Positions 28,606 to 38,610 are shown, counted from the stretch's first letter. The stretch is 48,533 nucleotides of DNA from Proteus sp. FME41 (GCF_014897315.1 NZ_JABUYL010000024.1:1-48533), one strand, 5' to 3'. Program-made: numbers and translations. Notes: generated from the letters alone by a model not told the origin.

Positions 28606-28640
28606 TTGACGAACCTAACGCAATCCAGTTTACTAGTACG
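28606..28640 (+). promoter_or_regulatory. trp promoter with TrpR operator
   Basis: TTGACG (28606-28611) and TTTACT (28629-28634) are 17 bases apart. The -10 is embedded in CCAGTTTACTAGTACG, closely resembling the E. coli trp operator, where CTAGTTAACTAGTAC covers the -10. TrpR with bound tryptophan would block RNA polymerase. The match in sequence and geometry is direct; repression itself is inferred. Confidence 0.9.
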
Positions 28641-28694
28641 CAACACGAGCTAGTTCGCTCTCTATTTATCTGTCGTTAGCTGTAAGGAGATCTT

Positions 28695-28757
28695 ATGAAT
28701 ATCAATCAACATCTTATCGCTCTTTGGTGGCGCAATACTCTTTTATGGGCGGTTTGA
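28695..28757 (+). CDS. trpL: trp operon leader peptide
   Basis: 20 codons, MNINQHLIALWWRNTLLWAV, after AAGGAGA at 28683-28689. Tryptophan codons are at positions 11, 12 and 18. Ribosome stalling at these codons when charged tRNA-Trp is scarce would favour the antiterminator. E. coli TrpL has two Trp codons, at 10 and 11. The third Trp codon here falls only two codons before the stop. Confidence 0.93.
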   Translation: MNINQHLIALWWRNTLLWAV

Positions 28758-28783
28758 TCTCCGACTTAACGTCAGTGATATCT

Positions 28784-28808
28784 AAAACCCGCCTATGCGG
28801 GTTTTTTT
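28784..28808 (+). terminator. trp attenuator (3:4 hairpin)
   Basis: AAAACCCGC pairs with GCGGGTTTT around CTAT and runs into a T-rich tract, 27 bases after the trpL stop. The strand-3 segment AAACCCGCC can alternatively pair with GGCGGTTT at about 28749-28756 (one bulge), overlapping the end of trpL, which would be the antiterminator. Confidence 0.9.
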
Positions 28809-28854
28809 ATGCATAAAAAACAGTAAATAAAGAAAATAATATAGAGCGATAACA

Positions 28855-30432
28855 ATGAATACATCACTTGCATTCTCATTTAATATCAAGGCAACGCCAC
28901 TGCCTTATCACAGCGAACCTACTTTGCTTTTCAATACATTATGTGAAGATCGTTATCACACATTATTGTTAGAATCTGCACAAGTTGATACTAAAGCAAA
29001 TTTAAAAAGCTTATTAATTGTTGATAGTGCTTTGCGTATCAGTGCAGTAAAAAATCAAGTCACCATTGATGCATTAAGTATTAATGGTCAAGCGCTATTA
29101 CCCGCTTTAAAAATCGCACTAAAAGAAAAAGCCGATTTAATGCTAGATAGCGATAACCAATGTGTTTTTACCTTTTCAGCCCCAACACAAGAGATTGATG
29201 AAGAAAGTAAATTAAAATCAGCCAGCGTATTTGATGCATTGCGCTTCTTTCTGGGTGATAAAAATACCAAAGATGCACATTTCATCTTTGTTGGCGGTTT
29301 ATTTGCTTATGACTTAGTGAGTGGATTTGAGCCCATTCCTGAGTTAGAGAGTGTCTTTTCATGCCCGGATTACTGTTTTTATTTAGCTGAACAATTAATC
29401 GTGATCGACCATCAAAATCAAGATAGCCAGTTAGTTTCCATTGCATTTACTGATGATAAAACAGAATGTCAGCGCCTTTCTTCACGGCAAACACAACTGC
29501 TGGCATTGGCTAAGCTCCCCTTAAAACGTCCAGTACGCAAAACGTTAACAGCCAAAGAATCAACAATACACGGCAATATGGATGATAAAGGTTACGGCGA
29601 TATTGTTGAGGCAATGAAAGCCTATATTCGTCGTGGTGATATTTTCCAAGTGGTTCCGTCTCGTCGTTTTCAGGTTGCTTGTCCTTCACCTCTTGCTGCT
29701 TATCAGGTGTTAAAAGAGAAAAATCCAAGTCCTTATTTGTTCTATATGCAAGATGCTTTATTTACTGTCTTTGGCGCATCACCAGAAAGTGCATTGAAAT
29801 ATCAAGCCAGTGATCGCCAAATTGAAATCTATCCCATTGCAGGAACTCGCCCTAGAGGACGTAATGCGGATGGTTCGATTAATGCAGATTTAGATAGTCG
29901 AATTGAACTTGAAATGCGCACTGATACCAAAGAACTTTCAGAGCACATAATGCTAGTCGATTTGGCCCGTAATGATTTAGCGCGTATTTGCCAAGCGGGT
30001 AGCCGTTATGTTGCAGAGTTAACAAAAGTTGATCGTTATGCTTTTGTGATGCACTTAGTCTCAAGAGTGGTTGGAAAATTACGTGATGATTTAGATATTT
30101 TCCATGCTTACCAAGCCTGTATGAATATGGGAACGCTTTCGGGAGCCCCTAAAGTCAGTGCCATGCAACTGATTGCACGTTATGAGAAAACCAAACGTGG
30201 CAGTTATGGTGGTGCCATTGGTTATTTCACGGGTGATGGTGATTTCGATACTTGCATAGTTATTCGCTCAGCCTATGTTGAAAATAATATTGCGACAATT
30301 CAAGTCGGTGCTGGAATTGTGCTCGATTCTGATCCAAAAATGGAAGCGGAAGAGACCCGCAATAAATCACAAGCGGTTATCAATGCCATTTTACAAGCTC
30401 ATACCGATAATCAAATACAGGAGGCTTGCTAA
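28855..30432 (+). CDS. trpE: Anthranilate synthase component I
   Basis: 525 residues. It makes anthranilate from chorismate using ammonia supplied by TrpG. The tryptophan feedback motif LLES is at 38-41. Chorismate-binding blocks include [34 protein letters not shown] and [13 protein letters not shown], then [10 protein letters not shown] near the end. First enzyme of the operon. Its stop overlaps the trpG start by one base, so the two subunits are translationally coupled. Confidence 0.98.
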   Translation: MNTSLAFSFNIKATPLPYHSEPTLLFNTLCEDRYHTLLLESAQVDTKANLKSLLIVDSALRISAVKNQVTIDALSINGQALLPALKIALKEKADLMLDSDNQCVFTFSAPTQEIDEESKLKSASVFDALRFFLGDKNTKDAHFIFVGGLFAYDLVSGFEPIPELESVFSCPDYCFYLAEQLIVIDHQNQDSQLVSIAFTDDKTECQRLSSRQTQLLALAKLPLKRPVRKTLTAKESTIHGNMDDKGYGDIVEAMKAYIRRGDIFQVVPSRRFQVACPSPLAAYQVLKEKNPSPYLFYMQDALFTVFGASPESALKYQASDRQIEIYPIAGTRPRGRNADGSINADLDSRIELEMRTDTKELSEHIMLVDLARNDLARICQAGSRYVAELTKVDRYAFVMHLVSRVVGKLRDDLDIFHAYQACMNMGTLSGAPKVSAMQLIARYEKTKRGSYGGAIGYFTGDGDFDTCIVIRSAYVENNIATIQVGAGIVLDSDPKMEAEETRNKSQAVINAILQAHTDNQIQEAC

Positions 30433-31025
30433 TGGCGACTATCTTACTTCTCGATAATATCGACTCTTTTACGTACAACCTTGTCGATCAGCTTCGTAGC
30501 CTTGGTAATAATGTCGTGATTTATCGCAATAGTGTCACTGCTGATTTTATTGAGCAAAAATTGCGTGAACTCGATAACCCTATTTTACTGTTATCTCCGG
30601 GGCCAGGCGCACCATCACAAGCAGGTTGCATGCCTGAACTGCTAAAACGAGTATTAGGCACATTACCTGTGATTGGTATTTGCTTAGGTCATCAAGCCAT
30701 TATTGAAGCTTACGGTGGTAAAGTTTCTTCATGCGGAGAGATCTTACACGGCAAGGCAACATTAGCTGAACATGATAACAGCGAAATGTTTGTAAATTTA
30801 CCTAACCCTTTACCCGTTGCTCGTTATCATTCGCTTTCAGGAGAACACGTCCCAGAACAACTTATTATCAATGCGTGGTGCGATAACACTGTTATGGCGG
30901 TGCGTCACCGTCAACATAAAACTTGTGGTTTTCAGTTTCACCCAGAATCAATTTTAACCACAAAAGGCGCACAACTTTTGGCACAAACAATCGCATGGGC
31001 ATTAACACCTGAAGGAGACGCATAA
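30432..31025 (+). CDS. trpG: Anthranilate synthase component II (glutamine amidotransferase)
   Basis: 197 residues from the ATG at 30432 in the TAATG overlap with trpE; an upstream TTG in frame at 30426 is not needed. The amidotransferase nucleophile is C84 in GICLGHQAI, and His/Glu are in FQFHPESIL near residue 170. It is a stand-alone protein, whereas in E. coli it is fused to trpD. AAGGAG near its end serves trpD. Confidence 0.97.
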   Translation: MATILLLDNIDSFTYNLVDQLRSLGNNVVIYRNSVTADFIEQKLRELDNPILLLSPGPGAPSQAGCMPELLKRVLGTLPVIGICLGHQAIIEAYGGKVSSCGEILHGKATLAEHDNSEMFVNLPNPLPVARYHSLSGEHVPEQLIINAWCDNTVMAVRHRQHKTCGFQFHPESILTTKGAQLLAQTIAWALTPEGDA

Positions 31026-31026
31026 A

Positions 31027-32025
31027 ATGGACACTATCTTCAACAAATTATTTAGCGCACAACAGTTAACATTAGAAGAAAGCCAAACCCTGTTTAGTGC
31101 CATTATTCGCGGTGAATTAACAGAATCACAATTAGCCGCCGTTTTAATCAGCATGAAAATGCGCGGCGAACATCCACAGGAAATCGCGGGTGCTGCACGT
31201 GCATTACTTGAAAATGCCCTGCCATTTCCGCGCCCTGATTACACTTTCTGCGATATCGTAGGAACAGGGGGGGACGGTGCAAATAGCATTAATATTTCAA
31301 CCGCAAGTGCATTCGTGGCGGCAGAAGTCGGTATTAAAGTTGCCAAACACGGCAACCGCAGTGTATCTAGCCGCTCTGGTTCTTCCGACTTATTAGCGGC
31401 ATTTGGTATTCCGTTAGACCGAAGTGCTGATGATGCACGTCAATTACTCGATGAAGTGGGCTTATGCTTTTTATTTGCGCCTCAATATCACAGTGGTTTT
31501 CGTTTTGCAGCCCCTGTGCGCCAACAACTGAAAACACGCACCTTATTTAATGTATTAGGCCCTTTGATTAATCCTGCTCGCCCGCCATTAGCATTAATTG
31601 GTGTGTATAGCCCTGAATTATTGATGCCTATTGCAGATACACTAAAAGTATTGGGGTATGAACGTGCCGCCGTAGTACACAGTGGTGGTATGGATGAAGT
31701 GTCGTTACATGCGCCCACTCAAGTTGCTGAGTTACGTAATGGTGAAATTACACGTTATGAACTCACACCCAGTGATTTTGGTCTTCGCCCTTGTGCAATG
31801 GCTGATTTGGAAGGTGGGACACCTGAAGTTAACCGTCAATTATTGGCGGACTTACTACAAGGTGAAGGAAAAAGAGCACATACCGAATCAGTCGCCGCTA
31901 ATGTCGCTTTATTAATGCGTTTACATGGGCAAGAAGATTTAAAAATAAATACTGAAGTTGCTATGCACGCCATTTATAGCGGTAAAGCAATAAATCGTGT
32001 CACTGCATTAGCGGCAAGAGGATAA
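31027..32025 (+). CDS. trpD: Anthranilate phosphoribosyltransferase
   Basis: 332 residues, the size of unfused TrpD. It joins anthranilate to PRPP. The glycine-rich PRPP motif is [17 protein letters not shown] near residue 76, followed by [17 protein letters not shown] and [19 protein letters not shown]. It starts one base after the trpG stop. Confidence 0.98.
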   Translation: MDTIFNKLFSAQQLTLEESQTLFSAIIRGELTESQLAAVLISMKMRGEHPQEIAGAARALLENALPFPRPDYTFCDIVGTGGDGANSINISTASAFVAAEVGIKVAKHGNRSVSSRSGSSDLLAAFGIPLDRSADDARQLLDEVGLCFLFAPQYHSGFRFAAPVRQQLKTRTLFNVLGPLINPARPPLALIGVYSPELLMPIADTLKVLGYERAAVVHSGGMDEVSLHAPTQVAELRNGEITRYELTPSDFGLRPCAMADLEGGTPEVNRQLLADLLQGEGKRAHTESVAANVALLMRLHGQEDLKINTEVAMHAIYSGKAINRVTALAARG

Positions 32026-32029
32026 AAAC

Positions 32030-33394
32030 ATGACTGTATTAAACGCCATTGTAAAAGATAAAGCTGAATATCTGATTGCACGTAAAGCAAACCAACCGTT
32101 ATCAGAATTTGTGCATCAGTTAGTGCCTTCAACGCGATCGTTTTATCAGGCATTAACACAGCCTAATACTGTTTTTATTTTAGAGTGTAAAAAAGCATCA
32201 CCCTCAAAAGGATTAATTCGCGCTGATTTTGATCCCGTTACCATTGCAAAAATTTATCAGCCTTATGCGGCGGCAATCTCAGTATTAACCGATGAAAAGT
32301 ATTTTCAAGGGAGCTTCGATTATGTACGTCAAGTCAGCCAAGCCGTACATCAGCCCATTTTGTGCAAAGATTTTATTATTGATGAATACCAAATCTATTT
32401 AGCACGTTTTTATCAAGCAGATGCCATTTTATTAATGCTCTCTGTCTTAAATGATGATCAATATCGTGCACTGTCGGCAGTTGCTCATCAATTAAATATG
32501 GGCGTATTAACCGAAGTCAGCACAGAAGAAGAGCGCCAACGGGCAATTAAGCTTGATGCCAGAGTTATTGGTATTAATAATCGCGATTTGCGTGATCTCT
32601 CTATTGATTTAGCGCGTACTCAGCAATTAAGCCAAGGATTACCTAGAGATGCAATCGTGATCAGCGAGTCTGGTATTCATACCCACCAGCAAGTCCAAGA
32701 GTTAAGCCAATATGCTAATGGTTTTCTGGTAGGTAGCGCCTTAATGTCACAAGACAATATTGACCAAGCGGTAAGAGCACTCGTTTTTGGAAAGCATAAA
32801 GTGTGCGGATTAACGCGTACACAAGATGTAAAAGCGGTTTATCAAGCCGGTGCTTATTATGCAGGATTGATTTTTGCAGAAAAATCCCCGCGTAAAGTGA
32901 CATTGTCACAAGCACAGGAGTTGATAACACAAGCCCCTTTAGCGTTTGTAGGTGTTTTTCAAAATCAACCCATTACACTTATTTGTGAGTATGCTGAAAA
33001 ACTTAATTTATCTGCTATTCAATTGCATGGGCAAGAAGATGCTCAGTTTATTGAGCAACTTAGACAAAAAATTCAACCTAGCTGTGAGATTTGGCAAGCA
33101 ATAAATATGGCAATCCACAGTGATATTTCTCCCGTTTCACACGTTAATAAATATGTACTTGATAACGGTAAAGGCGGAACAGGAACAACGTTTAATTGGC
33201 AAAAAATTCCAAATACATTACGCGAAAAAGCATTACTTGCAGGCGGCCTTAACAGTGAAAATTGCTTAGATGCCGTTAAAACAGGCTGTATCGGGCTTGA
33301 TTTTAACTCTGGCGTAGAATCCGCCCCAGGCATAAAAGATGCACAACGTCTAAACCAAGTCTTTGCACAATTACAGCGAAACTACATTTCATAA
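32030..33394 (+). CDS. trpC: Bifunctional indole-3-glycerol-phosphate synthase / phosphoribosylanthranilate isomerase
   Basis: 454 residues, two fused barrels as in E. coli TrpC(F). The synthase domain covers about 1-255: FILECKKASPSKGLIR, KDFIIDEYQIYLAR, GINNRDLRDLSIDL, VISESGIHT. The isomerase domain follows from about 258: KVCGLTRTQDVKAVYQAG, LSAIQLHGQED and LAGGLNSENCLDAV. It catalyses two consecutive steps of tryptophan synthesis. It starts 4 bases after the trpD stop. Confidence 0.98.
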   Translation: MTVLNAIVKDKAEYLIARKANQPLSEFVHQLVPSTRSFYQALTQPNTVFILECKKASPSKGLIRADFDPVTIAKIYQPYAAAISVLTDEKYFQGSFDYVRQVSQAVHQPILCKDFIIDEYQIYLARFYQADAILLMLSVLNDDQYRALSAVAHQLNMGVLTEVSTEEERQRAIKLDARVIGINNRDLRDLSIDLARTQQLSQGLPRDAIVISESGIHTHQQVQELSQYANGFLVGSALMSQDNIDQAVRALVFGKHKVCGLTRTQDVKAVYQAGAYYAGLIFAEKSPRKVTLSQAQELITQAPLAFVGVFQNQPITLICEYAEKLNLSAIQLHGQEDAQFIEQLRQKIQPSCEIWQAINMAIHSDISPVSHVNKYVLDNGKGGTGTTFNWQKIPNTLREKALLAGGLNSENCLDAVKTGCIGLDFNSGVESAPGIKDAQRLNQVFAQLQRNYIS

Positions 33395-33424
33395 AGATAA
33401 AATTTTAAACAGGATGACATCACA

Positions 33425-34615
33425 ATGAGAAAACTTAACCCCTACTTTGGCGAATTTGGTGGCCAATATGTACCTGAAATCTTAATTCCTGCATTGGATC
33501 AACTCGAACAAGCTTTTATTGATGCACAAAACGATCCTTCATTTCAGCAAGAATTCCAAGATTTATTAAAAAATTATGCAGGTAGACCAACGGCATTAAC
33601 GCTTTGCCGTAATTTAACAGAAGGCACGCGAACTCGTTTATACCTAAAGCGCGAAGATTTACTGCATGGTGGCGCTCATAAAACTAACCAAGTCTTAGGT
33701 CAAGCATTACTGGCAAAACGTATGGGCAAAACCGAAATAATTGCAGAAACGGGCGCGGGTCAACATGGTGTGGCCACTGCTTTAGCCTGTGCACTACTTA
33801 ATATGAAATGTCGTGTTTATATGGGTGCAAAAGACGTTGAACGTCAATCCCCTAACGTTTTTCGTATGCGTTTAATGGGTGCTGAAGTTATTCCCGTTCA
33901 TAGTGGTTCATCTACCTTAAAAGATGCCTGTAATGAGGCATTACGCGACTGGTCTGGTTGTTACGACCGTGCTCACTATTTACTAGGAACCGCCGCAGGC
34001 CCTCACCCTTACCCAACAATTGTACGTGAATTCCAACGTATGATTGGTGATGAAGCTAAAGCGCAGATCCTAGATCGTGAAGGTCGTCTACCCGATGCAG
34101 CTATTGCTTGTATTGGTGGTGGTTCAAATGCCATCGGGTTATTTGCTTCATTTATTCCTGAAACATCAGTACAACTGATTGGTGTTGAACCTGCGGGGAA
34201 AGGTATTGAAACAGGTGAACATGGCGCCCCCCTCAAACACGGTAAATTAGGGATCTATTTTGGGATGAAATCCCCCATTATGCAAACGGATGAAGGACAA
34301 ATTGAAGAATCTTATTCCATTTCTGCGGGTCTTGATTTTCCATCTGTAGGGCCACAACACGCACATTTAAATAGCATTGGACGTGCCGATTATGTATCTG
34401 TTACAGATGATGAAGCAATAGAAGCATTTAAAGCACTTTCTCGCCGTGAAGGAATTATTCCAGCATTAGAATCTTCTCATGCTCTAGCTTACGCACTTAA
34501 ATTAATTGCACAAAATCCAGACAAAGAACAATTACTGATTGTGAACTTATCAGGCCGTGGCGATAAAGACATTTTTACTGTAAACGATATTTTAGCAGCA
34601 AGAGGAGAAATCTAA
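33425..34615 (+). CDS. trpB: Tryptophan synthase beta subunit
   Basis: 396 residues. It condenses indole and serine with pyridoxal phosphate; K86 in [13 protein letters not shown] is the PLP lysine and GGGSNAIG near residue 232 binds the phosphate. [13 protein letters not shown] and [13 protein letters not shown] are further signatures. The stop overlaps the ATG of trpA by one base, coupling translation of the two subunits of the alpha2-beta2 complex. Confidence 0.98.
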   Translation: MRKLNPYFGEFGGQYVPEILIPALDQLEQAFIDAQNDPSFQQEFQDLLKNYAGRPTALTLCRNLTEGTRTRLYLKREDLLHGGAHKTNQVLGQALLAKRMGKTEIIAETGAGQHGVATALACALLNMKCRVYMGAKDVERQSPNVFRMRLMGAEVIPVHSGSSTLKDACNEALRDWSGCYDRAHYLLGTAAGPHPYPTIVREFQRMIGDEAKAQILDREGRLPDAAIACIGGGSNAIGLFASFIPETSVQLIGVEPAGKGIETGEHGAPLKHGKLGIYFGMKSPIMQTDEGQIEESYSISAGLDFPSVGPQHAHLNSIGRADYVSVTDDEAIEAFKALSRREGIIPALESSHALAYALKLIAQNPDKEQLLIVNLSGRGDKDIFTVNDILAARGEI

Positions 34616-35421
34616 TGAGCCGTTATCAAAACTGCTTTAATGCATTAGCACAAAAACAACAAGGTGCATTTGTTCCCTTTGTAACATTAGGTGATCCTTC
34701 TCCTGAGCTGTCATTACGCATTATTGATGCCTTAATTGAAGGTGGCGCAGATGCATTAGAAATTGGTATTCCATTTTCCGATCCCCTTGCCGATGGCCCA
34801 ACTATTCAAGGCGCTAACTTACGGGCGCTTGATGTCGGTGTAACCCCCACTGATTGCTTTGCTCTTTTAACCAATGTACGTAAAAAACACCCTAATATTC
34901 CGATTGGATTATTAGTTTATGCCAACCTTGTATTTAGTAATGGCATTGACAATTTTTATAGTAAATGCGAGCAAGCAGGTGTGGATTCCGTCTTAATTGG
35001 TGATGTACCTTTGCGTGAATCAAAAGAATTTCGTGAAGCAGCACAAAGAGCCAATATCAGCCCTATCTTTATTTGCCCACCTAATGCTGATGATGAGCTT
35101 TTACAAGAATTAGCCACCTCAGGCAAAGGTTATACCTATTTACTCTCAAGAGCCGGTGTAACGGGTACAGATAAACGTGCTGAACAATCACTGACGCATC
35201 TTACTGACAAACTAAAAACGCATAATGCACCACCTGCATTACAAGGGTTTGGTATTTCAGAACCTAAACAAGTCAAAGAAGCAATTGCCAATGGCGCCGC
35301 TGGGGCAATTTCAGGCTCTGCGGTAGTTCAAATTATTGAGAAAAATCTCCATCAGCCTGAAGTGATGCTAAAAGCACTCACTCAGTTTGTTAAAGAAATG
35401 AAAGCGGCTACACTCTCTTAA
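34615..35421 (+). CDS. trpA: Tryptophan synthase alpha subunit
   Basis: 268 residues, E. coli length. It cleaves indole-3-glycerol phosphate to indole, which is channelled to TrpB. Catalytic E49 and D60 lie in [33 protein letters not shown] near residue 180 and [10 protein letters not shown] near 212 are the phosphate loop region. Last gene of the operon, followed by a long hairpin. Confidence 0.98.
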   Translation: MSRYQNCFNALAQKQQGAFVPFVTLGDPSPELSLRIIDALIEGGADALEIGIPFSDPLADGPTIQGANLRALDVGVTPTDCFALLTNVRKKHPNIPIGLLVYANLVFSNGIDNFYSKCEQAGVDSVLIGDVPLRESKEFREAAQRANISPIFICPPNADDELLQELATSGKGYTYLLSRAGVTGTDKRAEQSLTHLTDKLKTHNAPPALQGFGISEPKQVKEAIANGAAGAISGSAVVQIIEKNLHQPEVMLKALTQFVKEMKAATLS

Positions 35422-35432
35422 CTATCGTAATC

Positions 35433-35475
35433 AATCCGCTTTAGGAGAATAGTTTGCTATTTTTCTAAGCGGATT
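35433..35475 (+). terminator. Hairpin at the end of the trp operon
   Basis: AATCCGCTTTAG pairs with CTAAGCGGATT (one bulge), with an inner AATAG/CTATT stem and a TTTG loop. The T run after it is poor, so it may act partly as an RNA end barrier with Rho, as at the E. coli trp end. Confidence 0.65.
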
Positions 35476-35630
35476 ACTCTTAATTCATCATTTATTGACT
35501 CACGCTTTTGGAGGCCCGTTTTGGGGCTTAGCCCGCATGAAATGGCGCAATCCCTCTTCTTTCTCCATTTAAAGTAACATAATCAATACCTATAAAAATT
35601 TGGCAATATTTTATTTTTTGCACATACTTT

Positions 35631-35644
35631 ATAAAGCGCTTTAT
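35631..35644. repeat. Perfect 14-bp palindrome upstream of the BON gene
   Basis: ATAAAGCGCTTTAT, centred about 60 bases before the start of the BON lipoprotein gene. It is in promoter position and could be an operator; no known regulator is assigned. Confidence 0.5.
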
Positions 35645-35697
35645 GTTTTCTTTTCAAAAATACTCAATCAATTACGCAATGTATAAGGAGTTTGATA

Positions 35698-36012
35698 ATG
35701 AAACTATGGGCAAAAATCTCCGCTGTCATGGCGGCATTACTGATGGCATTTACGTTGTCTGCATGTTCTCCAACTGCAACGTCAGAAGGTACTGGGGGTT
35801 ATTTTGATGACTCCGTGATCACCACCAAAGTTAAAACAGCACTAATCGGTGAAAAAAAGCTTAATTCAACACAAATTAGCGTTGAGACTTTTAAAGGTAA
35901 AGTTCAACTAAGTGGTTTTGTCTCTTCTCAAGCGGATGCTAATCGAGCCATTGAAGCAACACGCAAAGTTACAGGCGTAAAAGGCGTTATCAACTCAATG
36001 GTTGTTCGCTGA
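35698..36012 (+). CDS. BON-domain lipoprotein
   Basis: 104 residues from the ATG at 35698 (AAGGAG 8 bases upstream; a TTG two codons earlier is unlikely). A lipoprotein signal ends in TLSAC with C23; the next residue is serine, so outer-membrane sorting is likely. One BON domain follows: DDSVITTKVKTALIGEKKL, VETFKGKVQLSGFVSSQADA, ATRKVTGVKGVINSMVV. BON proteins such as OsmY and DolP bind phospholipid or protect the envelope under stress. With one BON domain and a lipid anchor this is neither OsmY nor full-length DolP. A UUCG terminator follows. Confidence 0.88.
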   Translation: MKLWAKISAVMAALLMAFTLSACSPTATSEGTGGYFDDSVITTKVKTALIGEKKLNSTQISVETFKGKVQLSGFVSSQADANRAIEATRKVTGVKGVINSMVVR

Positions 36013-36051
36013 TCCCCTTTTTATTCTAGTCTTCCTTTAGCTTTACTTTTT

Positions 36052-36075
36052 AGACCACTTCGGTGGTCTTTTTTC
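36052..36075 (+). terminator. Terminator of the BON lipoprotein gene
   Basis: AGACCAC pairs with GTGGTCT around a TTCG tetraloop and is followed by six Ts. Confidence 0.95.
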
Positions 36076-36346
36076 GTTTATAAGTTTGTTCCCATTGTTC
36101 ATGGCTACCATTAAGCAGATCAAGTTTTGTAAAAAACCAAATTAATCAAAAATAGTCTATTTTTATACCGCACGAAGAAAAGTACATAAAAAAGAACAAA
36201 ACAAAAGGATTTTTAATCATTTCGCGTTCAAAAACCAATCATCCAGTTATTGTTAGTACAACACTTTATTAGCCCCTGTTATTCCTTTGTTACTTTTATT
36301 TATCTATTGATAAATAAAGTAGTTTTACTAAAATGAAATATAAAGA

Positions 36347-36361
36347 TGCATTTTAAATGCA
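36347..36361. repeat. TGCAT-N5-ATGCA palindrome, copy 1
   Basis: TGCATTTTAAATGCA. A second copy differing at one base lies 110 bases to the right. Confidence 0.6.
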
Positions 36362-36456
36362 CCTATAAAATACCCTGTTTTATCAATTACAATGCTATTT
36401 ATTATTAATAAATAGAAATAAATAATTTTTAATTTATTTATAGCTAAACATTAAAA

Positions 36457-36471
36457 TGCATATTAAATGCA
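36457..36471. repeat. TGCAT-N5-ATGCA palindrome, copy 2
   Basis: TGCATATTAAATGCA. Both copies share the right half TTAAATGCA. The spacing is close to an integral number of helical turns. Confidence 0.6.
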
Positions 36472-36624
36472 ACTTAAAAGATATTTAAATATTAAATGTT
36501 TCTTTTTAAATACATCTTTATCTATTTAAGACTATTTTAAAATAACTCTTATTTTAAGTATTAATAATAAAACAGTATCTTTTGATAATCTAAAAAAGAA
36601 AGTTATCTTGTGAATTTAAAACAT

Positions 36625-36653
36625 AAAAAAAGCGGAGATAAACTCCGCCTTTT
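36625..36653 (-). terminator. Terminator of ompW
   Basis: GCGGAG pairs with CTCCGC around ATAAA, and on the minus strand a run of seven Ts follows. It lies 33 bases after the ompW stop. Confidence 0.9.
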
Positions 36654-36685
36654 CATTATGCGATATTCTTTTAAAGAAAGAATAA

Positions 36686-37324
36686 TTAGAAACGGTAACC
36701 CACACCAAACATAAATACAAACGGATCTAAGCGTGTATCAATTGAATGTTTTTCACCTGTACTATCACGGAATTTAACATCAGTTTCGATATTCATCCAC
36801 CAAACAGATGCATTCAGCATCCAGTTTTTATCGAGGTTATAATCTAAACCTACTTGTGCCGCAAAGCCCCATGAATCCTTAAGATCCAAGTCTGATAAAC
36901 CTGCGCCTTTACCCGCTGAATTGAATTTTTCATCAAAGAAAGTCGTAAAGTTAAGACCCGCACCTAAATAAGGACGTAGTTTATCTTCTGCACTACCGAA
37001 GTAATATTGTGCCATTAATGTTGGTGGTAAATGTTTAATAGTCGCAATTTCACCAAAGTTTGTTAATGAAACTTTATGCTCAAAAGGAGTAGCTGCTAAT
37101 AATTCCACACCAATATTATCAGTAATCATATACCCGAAGGTTAAACCTAGTTGAGTATTATTATTAGCCTTGAAATGTCCGATATCTAATACATTATCAG
37201 AACCTGCATTAGGGCGAACCGTTGCAGTACCCGCACGGAATAAAAAATCACCCGCTTGGTGAGCAAAAGAAATAGAAGGCGCAAGAGTTGCAGCCGCTAA
37301 AATAAGCGCAGAAAGTTTTTTCAT
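36686..37324 (-). CDS. ompW: Outer membrane protein OmpW
   Basis: 212 residues, matching the OmpW family: signal peptide cleaved after SFA (about residue 21), then an eight-stranded barrel ending in the sorting residue F. The mature start HQAGDFLFRAGTATVRP and HLPPTLMAQYYFG near residue 100 are hallmarks. OmpW forms a small hydrophobic channel in the outer membrane. In E. coli it is induced without oxygen by FNR; a perfect FNR box lies upstream here. It is divergent from yciC as in E. coli. Confidence 0.96.
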   Translation of the reverse strand: MKKLSALILAAATLAPSISFAHQAGDFLFRAGTATVRPNAGSDNVLDIGHFKANNNTQLGLTFGYMITDNIGVELLAATPFEHKVSLTNFGEIATIKHLPPTLMAQYYFGSAEDKLRPYLGAGLNFTTFFDEKFNSAGKGAGLSDLDLKDSWGFAAQVGLDYNLDKNWMLNASVWWMNIETDVKFRDSTGEKHSIDTRLDPFVFMFGVGYRF

Positions 37325-37475
37325 TATTTAACCCATTCCTGTAATAAGTAAAATCTCCGCTAAAAATATAACCATTTATTGATAATTATGATCTAATGCC
37401 GATCACAACTTTGGAATTATTTTTGCAGAAAGTGTTATTTCTCTTTTTATTATTTATCAATGCGATTATTTATAA

Positions 37476-37489
37476 TTGATCCACATCAA
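37476..37489. promoter_or_regulatory. FNR box upstream of ompW
   Basis: TTGATCCACATCAA matches the FNR consensus TTGAT-N4-ATCAA exactly. Its centre is 158 bases before the ompW ATG. For activation at -41.5 the transcript would start near 37441, with an AT-rich -10 region (GATAAATAAT on the minus strand) at a suitable place. The opposite gene yciC is about 270 bases away. Confidence 0.8.
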
Positions 37490-37757
37490 ATTACCCATTA
37501 ATACAATTTTTTCTTATAATTAAATTTATTCTTAGTAATATTTTTTGAATAAAAAACATCCTAAAAAGAGGTATTAAAAAATTAAGTTATTTTTATGTTA
37601 ATATAATGTTTGTTTTGTTTTAAATACTAAGGATATTTTGATGATCCATAGCAAGAAAAAAACCAAATAAGAGAAGTAAGAGAAAATATCCCTTTTTGTT
37701 GTTGTAGAAGGTACAATAGCGCGCATTGACTTAGTCTATTTTTATAGGAGCAGTTTC

Positions 37758-38531
37758 ATGCCTACCACGGCACGCACAATCTACCGAGACAGTCTGAATT
37801 TTTATAAGAATGAACGACGTAGCATTGTTACCCTTTCCGCTATCCTTGCTATTATTTTAGCGATAGTTCATGTCTTAATTGGCCCTAATCCTCAAGAGTA
37901 TCAATTGATGATTGAATTTGTGGCTAATTTTAAAAATACACAGCTTTCTTCTACTTCTCCTGCTGAATTAGAAGCAATGTCAAACAGTGTCGTGGGTATC
38001 GCCAAAAAAGTGTTATCACTGTATGCATTTGAAACACTACAGCAAAGCATCTTAGTTCTAACCTTATTGATGTTCACTATGGCGATCTCTACAGGTCACA
38101 ATGTCACCCTAGGTCAAACATTTAATGCCTGTTTACCTCGCTTACCAAAAATGTTTTTACTGATTGTCCTATGCTCTATTTTAATTAGCGCCGGTTTTAT
38201 GGTGATGATTATTCCTGGCATCATCTTACTCATCGGTTTTGCATTAGCACCGGTTGTTTTAGTGCGCCAACAAAATATGGGAAGTGCAATACGTTTAGGT
38301 TGGAAAGTTGGGTTTAGTGAATCTGGCTCACTTATTCCTGCTTTAGGCATTTGGATTTTATTGCAGTTTGGTATTGGTTTTGTGGGCAACCTTACCGTTC
38401 AATTACCCGATATTATTCATAATTTCTTATTCTATCTCCTGAAAAATATGGCTTCAGCTTGGTTGATTATTTACTTGTTTCGCTTATTTATGTTGGTTGA
38501 GAACAAATACACAACACAACAAACGCGCTAA
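37758..38531 (+). CDS. yciC: UPF0259 inner-membrane protein YciC
   Basis: 257 residues with about six membrane spans, matching E. coli YciC (247). Function unknown. ARTIYRDSLNFYKNERRSI is the typical start and PKMFLLIVLCSILISAGFM lies near residue 130. The start follows a GGAG 9 bases upstream. In E. coli yciC, yciB and yciA are neighbours; here a SulP permease separates yciC from yciB. Confidence 0.94.
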   Translation: MPTTARTIYRDSLNFYKNERRSIVTLSAILAIILAIVHVLIGPNPQEYQLMIEFVANFKNTQLSSTSPAELEAMSNSVVGIAKKVLSLYAFETLQQSILVLTLLMFTMAISTGHNVTLGQTFNACLPRLPKMFLLIVLCSILISAGFMVMIIPGIILLIGFALAPVVLVRQQNMGSAIRLGWKVGFSESGSLIPALGIWILLQFGIGFVGNLTVQLPDIIHNFLFYLLKNMASAWLIIYLFRLFMLVENKYTTQQTR

Positions 38532-38570
38532 TTTACTCAAAACATAGCTCCCCATAGAATTTACCAATAA

Positions 38571-38610
38571 AAAATCCCGTGTATAAGTTAACCACTTATC
38601 ACGGGATTTT
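38571..38610. terminator. Bidirectional terminator between yciC and the SulP gene
   Basis: AAAATCCCGTG-ATAAGT pairs with ACTTAT-CACGGGATTTT (one bulge). A-rich on the left and T-rich on the right, it can work in both directions for the two convergent genes. Confidence 0.85.

Larger units (their letters stand above)
36076..36624. other. 550-base AT-rich gap between convergent transcripts
   Basis: No gene: every frame is short and the base composition is extreme. It lies between two terminators facing each other, so neither neighbour needs a promoter here. It contains two related palindromes (36347 and 36457). A lost gene or a silenced, nucleoid-protein-bound tract are both possible. Confidence 0.65.
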
